Assembly: GCA_031987605.1 (NCBI GenBank)
Contig: DALZZF010000007.1
Location: forward strand, 103,791 to 167,790
Source: JAFAGO01 sp031987605
GTDB taxonomy: Bacteria > Bacteroidota > Bacteroidia > Flavobacteriales > Weeksellaceae
DNA: 64,000 nt
Reading direction: 5' to 3'
Position numbers and translations under genes: made by a program. The notes under the pieces were generated by a model, which ran no database searches, was not told the origin of the DNA, and saw nothing but the letters and a program-made list of their open reading frames with translations. Shown one piece after another: positions 49,316 to 58,000 of the stretch. Position 1 is the first letter of the stretch. Each line of letters opens with the position of its first letter.

Positions 49316-49410
49316 AGATAACATTCCTCCGGAATGCACTTTTGCACCAACATACTATTTTTCATACCCACCTACAAAAGAACGATTATCATTCCGGAGG
49401 AATGCTATCT
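49316..49410. repeat. 95-bp MITE-like element with CATTCCTCCGGAATG ends
   Basis: Left end AGATAACATTCCTCCGGAAT G (49316-49336) and right end (49390-49410) are inverted copies, 20 of 21 identical. Each end contains a palindrome of its own (CATTCC-tcc-GGAATG). The 53-base centre is non-coding. It could be a non-autonomous element or a paired-hairpin RNA signal. Confidence 0.7.
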
Positions 49411-49633
49411 AAATTATATTCATCAATCAGAATTGTAATTGATAGTGTAAATTCAGTATGGAAAAGAAAAAACTTCAATCCCAAAGTTTTGCATCTGATC
49501 CCTAATATTCAATCATTTCTTTGCTAAATGAAATCGAAAATTCGACGTAGTCAAACGCCTTGCGAATTAAAAGCATCCCGATAAATAAAAATATCTTTGC
49601 GACCTTGCGTTAAATTTAAAATCCATAGTTTTT

Positions 49634-49700
49634 GGCGAAGAGCCATTTAATTTTTGGCTAAAGCCTTTCGCATATATTTTTATAAAATGGGCTAAAGCCC
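49634..49700. repeat. Three GGCTAAAGCC-type palindromes
   Basis: GGCGAAGAGCC (49634-49644), GGCTAAAGCC (49656-49665) and GGGCTAAAGCCC (49689-49700) follow one another, the last in a context AATGGGCTAAAGCCCATTCC. From memory this is a recurrent intergenic piece in Chryseobacterium-type genomes. Confidence 0.55.
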
Positions 49701-49786
49701 ATTCCTATTGATATAAAAACCTTTTCCGCAACCCAAATTGAGTTTTTAAATTCCTATTTTTACCGTTGAAATCTAAAGCAAACATT

Positions 49787-50581
49787 TTGGAAAAAACAAT
49801 CATCATCACCGGAACTTCATCAGGAATCGGTTTTGCACTGGCAGAATATTTCGGAAAAAAAGGAAATCATGTATATGGATTGAGTCGCAAAAAAGTGGAT
49901 TCTCAATATTTCACATCAATTCCGACGGATATTACGGAAGAAAGCCAGATAAAAAACGCCGTTGCCGAAATTCTGAAACAAGAAAACCGTATTGATGTGC
50001 TTATCAACAATGCCGGAATGGGAATGGTGGGCGCAGTGGAGGATTCCACAAAAGATGAAATCACAAAATTATTCAACCTGAATTTAATTGGTTCCGTGCA
50101 AACCATGCGTGCGGTTTTGCCCAAAATGCGCGAACAGAAATCCGGGAAAATCATTAATATTTCGAGTATTGGTTCGGAAATGGGGCTTCCGTTTCGCGGA
50201 TTTTATTCCGCTTCGAAATCGGCTCTGGATAAAGTGACCGAAGCCATTCGTTATGAAGTTTGCCAATGGAATATCGAAGTTTGCAGCCTGCATTTGGGCG
50301 ACATTAAAACCAATATTGCCGAAAACCGTGTGAAAACAGAAACTTCGGAACCGTATAAAAAAATATTCGACAAAATATATTCGGTAATGAATGCTCATGT
50401 GGACGAAGGGACTGAACCTGAAGAAGTTGCCGTTTACATCAACCAGCTTTTAAACCGTAAAAAATGGAAAGCCCATTATTATTTCGGGAAATTCGGGCAA
50501 AAAATTGGGGTTCCGCTGAAATGGATTCTTCCACAGAATTTCTACGAAAACCTGATGAAAAAATACAATAAAATGGACTGA
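49787..50581 (+). CDS. Short-chain dehydrogenase/reductase
   Basis: A 264-residue classical SDR. The NAD(P) motif TGTSSGIG is at about residues 8-15, NNAGMG near 80, and the catalytic Ser...YxxxK as NISSIGSEMG...FYSASKSALDKV near 130-160. The start is a TTG in either case: 49787 (LEKTIIITG, matching usual family N-termini) or 49766 with seven extra residues. The substrate is unknown. An Omp85-like gene starts 28 bases later. Confidence 0.88.
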   Translation: MEKTIIITGTSSGIGFALAEYFGKKGNHVYGLSRKKVDSQYFTSIPTDITEESQIKNAVAEILKQENRIDVLINNAGMGMVGAVEDSTKDEITKLFNLNLIGSVQTMRAVLPKMREQKSGKIINISSIGSEMGLPFRGFYSASKSALDKVTEAIRYEVCQWNIEVCSLHLGDIKTNIAENRVKTETSEPYKKIFDKIYSVMNAHVDEGTEPEEVAVYINQLLNRKKWKAHYYFGKFGQKIGVPLKWILPQNFYENLMKKYNKMD

Positions 50582-50609
50582 TTTTCAGTTCAGTATTTAT
50601 CCGCTTGAA

Positions 50610-52214
50610 TTGAAATCCATCATTCAAATATTTTGCTTTCTTCTGTGTGTATTTTCTTATGCGCAAAGCAATCCTTTTGTTTTGGTTGATGTGCAGACCA
50701 AAAAAGAAATCAAAAAAACCGATTCGGCAAATGCTGCAAAATTTTTGGATTCACTGGCGGAAAATAATTTCTATTTCACCAAAATAATTTCGGCAGAAAA
50801 AAAAGGAGATTCAACTGTGATCGTTTTTGATAAAGGGAAAAATTACAACGAAGCGAAAGTTTCCGTTAATGATTCTTTATCGAAAATTTTAAAAACAGAA
50901 AAAATTTTCATCACCAAAAATCTGGATTCTTTAAAAAAAGTTTTGAATAAAAATTTTGTAGATCAGGGATTTACTTTTAACAGAATAAAAACCAAATATC
51001 AAGGGATTGAAAACGATATTCCAAATGTAGAAATCTCCGTCCTGAAAGGAGATCCGAGAACAATTGACGGATTTGTAGTGAAGGATTACGAGAAAGTTCC
51101 CAAACGTTTTGTGAAGAATCTGGAGAAAGAATTTAAAGGAAAAAAATACGATCAGAAAAATCTGGAAGCCATTAATCAGCGATTGCAGAATCATCAGTTC
51201 GTGGGGTTACAACGCGCACCACAAACGCTTTTCACCAGAGATTCCACTAATATTTACCTGTTTTTGCAGAAGAAAAAATCCAGCACTTTTGATGGGGTAA
51301 TCGGATTTGGAAACAGTGATAATGAAAAATTTGCCTTCAACGGAACTTTAAACGTCAACTTTAAAAATTTGTTCAACAGTTTTGAAACCGTCAATCTTTA
51401 CTGGCAACGAAATCCGGATAAAGGGCAAACGTTTAATCTTCAAACGGATGTTCCCTATCTTTTCAAATCGAATATCGGATTAAATATGCAGGTGAATATT
51501 TACCGTCAGGATTCCACTTTTGCCAATGTAAAAGCACTTCCGGCTTTGTATTACAATCTCGGAAACCGCCAGAAATTAGGATTCCGGGGAACTTTTGAAA
51601 CTTCTTCCGTGCTGGATTCGCTCTATGTTGCCGGCAAAGATTACAACAAAAAAGGGATCGGTTTGTGGTATGAATTTCTGGATCCTACGGAAAATCCACT
51701 TTTTTTATACAAAACAAAAATCCGTGCGGAAGGCGATCTCATCCGGACAAATTATACGGCCGATTCCATAAAGGCAAAGCAAACCTATTTTTACTTTTTG
51801 GGAGAACATAATCTGCATATTTCCGGAAACCATTGGATCAATCTGAAAGGGGAAACTGCGCTGATGAATTCCGACAATACTTTCACCACCAATGAACTTT
51901 TGCGTTTCGGAGGATGGAATTCCATTCGCGGATTTAATGAGCGTTCGCTGTATGCCGATTTTTATTATTACGGAAATGCAGAATACCGCTATTTGATCGG
52001 TGAACAGGCTTTTTTTGATTTTTTCCTGCAATACGGACAGCTCAATAATAAAGCACTTCAGCAAAAACCCAAACTCTACAGTTTCGGTTTAGGATTCAAT
52101 TTTTTTCTTCCGATTGGTTTAATGACCTTCCAGATTTCCAACGGAAATGAATTCGGAAACCCTGTAAAATTCGGCGACACCAAAATCCATTGGGGAATTC
52201 TGAGCCGATTTTAA
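50610..52214 (+). CDS. Omp85/BamA-like outer-membrane protein
   Basis: A 534-residue protein with TTG start and a signal peptide (MKSIIQIFCFLLCVFSYAQ). An N-terminal periplasmic region (about 25-200) has a POTRA-like stretch (PNVEISVLKGDPRTIDGFVV, then FVKNLEKEFKGKKYDQKNLE). The barrel (about 215-534) has SSTFDGVIGFGNSDNEKFAF, LRFGGWNSIRGFNERSLYAD (the conserved RGF/Y loop of Omp85 proteins) and a terminal Phe in HWGILSRF. It is shorter than BamA. It could insert or export a partner protein; no partner is obvious among the neighbours. Confidence 0.82.
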   Translation: MKSIIQIFCFLLCVFSYAQSNPFVLVDVQTKKEIKKTDSANAAKFLDSLAENNFYFTKIISAEKKGDSTVIVFDKGKNYNEAKVSVNDSLSKILKTEKIFITKNLDSLKKVLNKNFVDQGFTFNRIKTKYQGIENDIPNVEISVLKGDPRTIDGFVVKDYEKVPKRFVKNLEKEFKGKKYDQKNLEAINQRLQNHQFVGLQRAPQTLFTRDSTNIYLFLQKKKSSTFDGVIGFGNSDNEKFAFNGTLNVNFKNLFNSFETVNLYWQRNPDKGQTFNLQTDVPYLFKSNIGLNMQVNIYRQDSTFANVKALPALYYNLGNRQKLGFRGTFETSSVLDSLYVAGKDYNKKGIGLWYEFLDPTENPLFLYKTKIRAEGDLIRTNYTADSIKAKQTYFYFLGEHNLHISGNHWINLKGETALMNSDNTFTTNELLRFGGWNSIRGFNERSLYADFYYYGNAEYRYLIGEQAFFDFFLQYGQLNNKALQQKPKLYSFGLGFNFFLPIGLMTFQISNGNEFGNPVKFGDTKIHWGILSRF

Positions 52215-52254
52215 AAGTAAATTTTGGAATTGAATTTTTTCGTAAATTACAAAT

Positions 52255-54840
52255 ATGAAAAAAATTACGATTTTTCTCTGTACAATACTTTTTGCCTTTT
52301 TGGTAGGACAAAGGGCAGAGTTGGATTTCAATCAGGATTGGAAATTTCTGCCGACAGATTTGAAAAAATCTGAACCTGAAAGTTGGATTTCCGTACCGCT
52401 TCCTCATACCTGGAACCTCGATGCTTACCGGGAAAAAAATTACAAACGTGATACCTTCTATTATAAAAAGGCATTCAGTATTCCTGAAAATCTTTCTGAT
52501 AAAAAATTATATCTGCGTTTCAATGCGGTAAATTCCTATGCAGAAGTATTTCTAAATGATGAAAAAATTGCGCAACATTCCGGAGGTTATTCAGCATTTC
52601 AGGTTTTGCTTCCACAAGAATTATTGAAAAAAAATGATAATCTGCTTTTGGTAAAAGTGGACAACCGCAACCACGAAATCCCACCGCTTTCGGGAGATTT
52701 TACGATTTTCGGCGGCATTTATCGCGATGTGAAATTAATTGCTTTGGAGCGGGAACATTTTGATATGGATAACTTCGGAAGCAAAGGCGTTTTTATTTCC
52801 AGTCCCAATATTGACCATAATAGAGCATCACTTTGGATTAATGGAAACGTTAAAAATCCTGAAAAAGAAAATATACAAATTGAAGTAAACATCGAATATC
52901 TGGGCAAAAATATTCTTTCAAAAACAAAAACTTTCACGGATGAATCCTTTGAAATTTCAGATCTCAAAATTACTCAGCCAAAACTATGGTCGCCAGAAAA
53001 CCCAAACCTATATCAGATTCGTCTTTCTTTGAAAAAACAAGGGAAAACCAAAGATGAAATTACAATTCCTTATGGGCTTCGTTGGTTTTCCGCCGATACA
53101 GAAAATGGATTTCTGCTCAACGGAAAACCGTTGAAGTTAATCGGAACAAACCGACATCAGGATCAGTTTCCTTACGGAATTGCCGTTCCGAAATCTGTAC
53201 ATTGGAACGACATCAGGCTCATCAAAGAAACGGGAGCCAATTTCCTTCGGCTTGCCCATTATCAGCAGGATGATGAAGTTCTGAAAGCCTGCGATTCCTT
53301 AGGTTTAATTGTTTGGGAAGAAATTCCGGTGGTGGATATTATTTCAGATTCCGAAAAATTTAAGCAAAATGCCGAATCTCAACTTAAAGAAATGGTTCGC
53401 CAGCACTACAATCATCCTTCCGTTATATTCTGGGGATATATGAATGAACCTGTGATTCAGGTACAATACAGAATTCCGGAAGAACAGAAATCCACTTTCT
53501 ATCAAAAAACAGTTGAACTGGCAAAACATCTTGAACATCTTCTAAAAACAGAAGATTCTACAAGATTAAGTGCCATTGCTTTTCACGGAACCAATCTGTA
53601 CAATGAAATCGGGATGAACGGAATTGCCGATGTTACCGGCTGGAATCTTTATCAGGGCTGGTATGGCGACCGTTTGGAAGATTTTGAAAACTTTATGGAT
53701 GAGCAACATAAAAAATATCCTAAACAACCGATAATCATCAGCGAATTTGGTGCAGGTTCGGACAAAAGACTGCATTCATTACATCCGGAAACTTTTGATT
53801 TTTCGATGGAATATCAACAGAAATTTCTGGAACATTATCTTCCACAAATTGAAAAAAGAAAATTCGTAATTGGTGCAACGGAGTGGAATTTTATTGATTT
53901 TAATGTAGCTTCCCGACAGGAATCCATGCCAAGAACCAACAACAAAGGTCTGGTATACAACAATCGCCACACAAAAGATGTGTATTATTATTTTAAATCT
54001 TATTTGACCAAAAATACGCCTGTTCTCCATATTGCAACGGATGACTGGAACAGAAGAACGGCAATTTCTGATGATGAATCTTATACTTATCCGATAAAAG
54101 TGTACAGTAATCTTCCAAAAATCAGGTTGAAGATTAACGGTACAGAAAAAGAATTCAAATCCACTGAAAATTATTTTGCTGTGTGGAATATTCCTCTTCG
54201 GGAAGGGAAAAATACAATTCTGACTTTTGATGAAACCGGAAAAATAACCCACCAAAAGGACGTTTTACTTTCTCTTATTCCTGAACATTTTTCAAAAACT
54301 CATAAAAATATTGACGTTGCCATTAATGCCGGAAGCAATTGCGATTTTTGGGATGAAAAGAACCAGATCTTCTGGCTCGCAGATCATCCCTATTCCAAAG
54401 GAAGTTGGGGATATATTGATGGTAAAGTTTTCAGAAAATCGCCGGACAGAATCGGTACAACTGCCGAAATCAGCAATACTGAAAACACACCTTTGTTTCA
54501 AACCAAACGGGAAAATATAACGGAATATCGTTTTGATCTTCCAAAAGGAAAATACCGGATTACACTTGGTTTCAGCGATTTGTACAATTCACCAAAAGCA
54601 GAAGCCTATGATTTGTCCAAAAAGCAAAAAAATAATGTCGCCATCAATATTTTTGATGTGGAAATTAACGGAAAACAGATTTTAAAAAATTTCTCTCCAT
54701 ATCAACTTTCGGGAAACAATTCCGCCATCATCCAAACTTTTGAAATAGGAACGACAACTTCAGAAATCAAAATTTCTTTTATCCCGAAAAGTGGAAAACC
54801 ATTTGTAAACGCCATCCGGATAACATCCGAATCCAATTAA
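52255..54840 (+). CDS. Glycoside hydrolase family 2 protein (beta-galactosidase-like)
   Basis: An 861-residue exported enzyme with a signal peptide (MKKITIFLCTILFAFLVGQ). The GH2 order is sugar-binding jelly-roll (about 25-165, WISVPLPHTWNLDAYREKNY), Ig-like domain (about 175-275), TIM barrel (about 280-560) and a C-terminal domain with a malectin-like part (about 680-861). The catalytic acid/base is Glu398 in WGYMNEP and the nucleophile Glu497 in IISEFGAG. GTNRHQDQFPYGIAVPKSVH is the usual GH2 loop. The substrate is probably a beta-galactoside or related glycan; this cannot be fixed from sequence. It follows the Omp85-like gene by 40 bases. Confidence 0.92.
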   Translation: MKKITIFLCTILFAFLVGQRAELDFNQDWKFLPTDLKKSEPESWISVPLPHTWNLDAYREKNYKRDTFYYKKAFSIPENLSDKKLYLRFNAVNSYAEVFLNDEKIAQHSGGYSAFQVLLPQELLKKNDNLLLVKVDNRNHEIPPLSGDFTIFGGIYRDVKLIALEREHFDMDNFGSKGVFISSPNIDHNRASLWINGNVKNPEKENIQIEVNIEYLGKNILSKTKTFTDESFEISDLKITQPKLWSPENPNLYQIRLSLKKQGKTKDEITIPYGLRWFSADTENGFLLNGKPLKLIGTNRHQDQFPYGIAVPKSVHWNDIRLIKETGANFLRLAHYQQDDEVLKACDSLGLIVWEEIPVVDIISDSEKFKQNAESQLKEMVRQHYNHPSVIFWGYMNEPVIQVQYRIPEEQKSTFYQKTVELAKHLEHLLKTEDSTRLSAIAFHGTNLYNEIGMNGIADVTGWNLYQGWYGDRLEDFENFMDEQHKKYPKQPIIISEFGAGSDKRLHSLHPETFDFSMEYQQKFLEHYLPQIEKRKFVIGATEWNFIDFNVASRQESMPRTNNKGLVYNNRHTKDVYYYFKSYLTKNTPVLHIATDDWNRRTAISDDESYTYPIKVYSNLPKIRLKINGTEKEFKSTENYFAVWNIPLREGKNTILTFDETGKITHQKDVLLSLIPEHFSKTHKNIDVAINAGSNCDFWDEKNQIFWLADHPYSKGSWGYIDGKVFRKSPDRIGTTAEISNTENTPLFQTKRENITEYRFDLPKGKYRITLGFSDLYNSPKAEAYDLSKKQKNNVAINIFDVEINGKQILKNFSPYQLSGNNSAIIQTFEIGTTTSEIKISFIPKSGKPFVNAIRITSESN

Positions 54841-54859
54841 ATATCTGATTTTCAATAAA

Positions 54860-54871
54860 GGTGATTTCACC
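54860..54871 (+). terminator. Small hairpin after the GH2 gene
   Basis: GGTGA-tt-TCACC, then CAATTTTTGGTTTTA. The stem is only 5 bp, so it is a weak terminator candidate. Confidence 0.35.
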
Positions 54872-54921
54872 CAATTTTTGGTTTTATTATTTCCTTAACA
54901 TTTCTTAAATTAAAAATGAGG

Positions 54922-54929
54922 TACATTTG
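54922..54929 (+). promoter_or_regulatory. -7 box TACATTTG for the giant-gene pair
   Basis: An exact TAnnTTTG match followed by CTAAG, 127 bases before the first giant gene. The -33 region reads TTTC at 17 bases. It gives a leader of about 120 nt, so the pair is probably its own transcription unit. Confidence 0.55.
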
Positions 54930-55055
54930 CTAAGAGTCCAAAACTCAGCGTATTAAGAATGTTTCATAAGTCTTGCACTTATTGCATGATGTAGAAAAAT
55001 CTTCATTTTGCCGACTGATTAATCATAAAAAAACTCTTACCAAAAACTCTTCATT

Positions 55056-58000
55056 ATGCCTGAGAATCCTAAATCCAGGTTTGATTTACTGCACGACATC
55101 GATCTTTCAAAACTCAAAAAAGGATCAAAGCAGTTGGATGTTCTCGTGAAAACCATTCAGAAATCAACCCTTTCAGAGCACGCTTCACCTTCGTTAAAAA
55201 CTTCCGTTCTTTTTTCCGACAAAACGGAATTGCATAAAAAGCTGGAACGTTTAAAATCCGAAGAACTCCCGGAAAATCTCACCGATTATGAAGTGGAAAA
55301 AATTTCGGGACCTATCTCATCAACCGATTTTTCAAAATCATTTACACTGAACCATATCTTCACGATTCCGGAAAAAATTCTGGGTCCATTCCCAACGATT
55401 GACGGTGCTGAACTTTTTTATAAATTTTACCGAACTATCGATGATTTCAAGATTTTCTTCAACGGGCAAAGTGCAGCCGCACTTATTATTCCGGTTCGCG
55501 TTGCACGGTTAATTCTTAATTCATCCGTAAATTCTTTAATTCTGACCAAAGGAAATGTATGGATTCGCGCAGATTTGATGGATCCTTCCGCACCGAAAAC
55601 ACACTATATCGGTTTGAAAATTACCAAGGGAAATATTACTCTTGATAAAAAATATGCGATCAGCAATAATTCAATCACGATAAATCCGGCAAATGCCATG
55701 GGTTTAGATTTCACATTGGATCATTCTTATCAGGCAGAACCAACGGAAAAAATCGGAATGGATGGCTTCCTCAGTGAATGCAAACCTACCGATATTTTGA
55801 AACTTCAGTATTCTCACGGAAGAATTACCGTAACCGATACTGATGCGTTTTTTGGTAAAACTTTGGGATGGAAAAACTATTTCAGGCGAAAAAAAGATCT
55901 TTTTCTCTGGGATGATGAAAAAAAACAAATGCTGCTGGAACTGACTTCTGAAGAAAATATCTTCAAAATACACCAGTTGGAATCCACCTTTTACAATATT
56001 GAAGGTGAAGCAAAAATCCGAAGTAGTTTCTGGGTTTTACCTAGCAGGATTTTGCAGCAAAACCAATCAGTAGAAGTAAAATTCAACGGAGCATTACAGA
56101 TTGACATTTTAAAAGGGCTTTCAACCGTATGGAACGGCATCCACGAAAAAGAAAACCGAGTCCTCATTCGGAAAGGGAAAATATATTTTCTGAACGGGAT
56201 TTTTTCTCTGGAAACCCAAAGTGCAGATTTCCAGTTGATCCGTGAGCAGTTTACCCTTTGGCAAAAATCCGAAGAAAAGCCCTACAAAATGGAACTGGAA
56301 GTAAGTTTCCGGAATTACGGATTTCTTCAGATGACCTCAATTTCCAATGTAACGGAAACGGTTGCAGCCAATGCCGATACCGATTTTTTGATAGACAAAC
56401 CTTTGTATGCCGACAATACGCCGGTACACCCGACTTCCAAAAAAAGCATTTACGGAAAAGTTCTTACCCAAAACGGAACAAATCTGATTCTTCTGGATCA
56501 GGATATGCTGACCGAAAACGACACTGAAAATATTGAATTTTCAATTCCGAAAGACAAATCGAGGTATCAGTTTGCGCTGGAAAACGCCTATTTTACAACA
56601 TCGAAAGAAACCGGACTTTTTCTCAATGCGAAATGCGATGACCGCAATCATCTGTTTGAAGGAAAATTATTATTCACCTATTTAATTCTTGATATTCTGC
56701 CCACACTTCCACATCCTTATACCGGAACGATGCTCCCAAGATATAAAAGAGGAAGCAGTTTGGCGGTTTCTACCAGAAACAGTATCGGAATTTTTCTGGC
56801 GAATATCGACTGGAAAACTGATAATGATTTCACATCGGCAGACGTAACTTTTAAAATGTCGCAGAAATATTTCGCAGCAAAAGGAATTACCTATCCCGAA
56901 AACAAAAACGACCTCCGAAGAAAACAACCACATCCCGACCGCGAAAGAAAAGCCCAAGAAGCATTTGCCCTTCTGGATGTCAGTACGGAATCCGATCATT
57001 GGGGAATTTCGCTTTCTTTTTATAATCAGGATGTGCTGAATAAAATTCATCATTCTTCTTTTAGTGTAGACAATGAAAATGTAGTCACCATTGAAAGAAA
57101 TTATCTGCAGGCTCCAATGGGATTATTGCACGGCATAACGCTTCCGCAAGTCAGTTGGGAACCGGTTTTCAATCAGTCGCCTCCAAATCCACCGGATAAT
57201 CCGGATCCTAAAATCGGGATTTTGGTTCAGAAGAATAACAATATTCCAACCGTATTTTCGCAACTGGACAAAAATTATGTGAAAATAAGTCCGAAAGATT
57301 ATATGGAAAGATTCAAAGAGAATCTTCGTCCGTCAGAAAATGCAGAAGTTTCCGAAACGTCTTATTCGCTGCAAAGTAAAGTGCTTTTTACACTTCCCAA
57401 CGGAAAATTTGCGGTTGCTTCTCTCAGCCGATTCAATGGTGAATCCATGGTAAATGAGAAACATTTGCAATTTATAAATCCTAAATTTTCCTTTCAGAAT
57501 CTTGATCTGAATGGGAGCTTGCAGTTCAGAATTTCTGCAGAAAAAACGGCAAATCCGAATATTCCACCCAAAATGGATGGCGTTGCCCGGCAGTTGCATA
57601 ATCTGGAATACAATGCATTTATCAGTATATTGGGAAAAACGGTAACGGAAATTTTTAATTCTAATTTTTATAATGAAGGATTAAACAGCAACGTACCACT
57701 TGAATTTATTGATTTTTCCGGCTATGGCGCCAGTACTTTCAGCGACTGGAAAAATCCTCTTGCAAAATATGCTTCCATTGCGCAGGCGAAATTTGATCTT
57801 CTCCGCGGAAGAGTGGCGCATGAAATTGTACAGGCGGTAAGCATTATTTATCCGTGGGGAATTTGCACCACAAGAACGGTTACTTTTCTTAGAAACAACA
57901 ATGCGGTAATTTACCGTGAAGACAGCGGTTGGGTGGCGCAAAGCGACGGACTTTTTGATTTCAGAAACAGAGGATTTAAACCCGGCAATTCTCAGAACGA

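Larger units (their letters stand above)
49090..49786. other. Gene-free island of palindromic intergenic repeats
   Basis: About 700 bases between aroA and the SDR gene with no supported ORF. Contents in order: a GCGCACCTTCGGCGCGCC hairpin-like piece near 49270, a long inverted repeat (49316-49410), a TATCTTTGCGACCTTGCGTT piece near 49590, and three GGC-xAA-GCC palindromes (49634-49700). A near-match -7 box TATTTTTA is at 49755-49762. Confidence 0.65.

Noticed and set aside
49342..49527. 61-codon ORF in the repeat island
   Set aside because: It runs through the inverted repeat and has no protein-like features.
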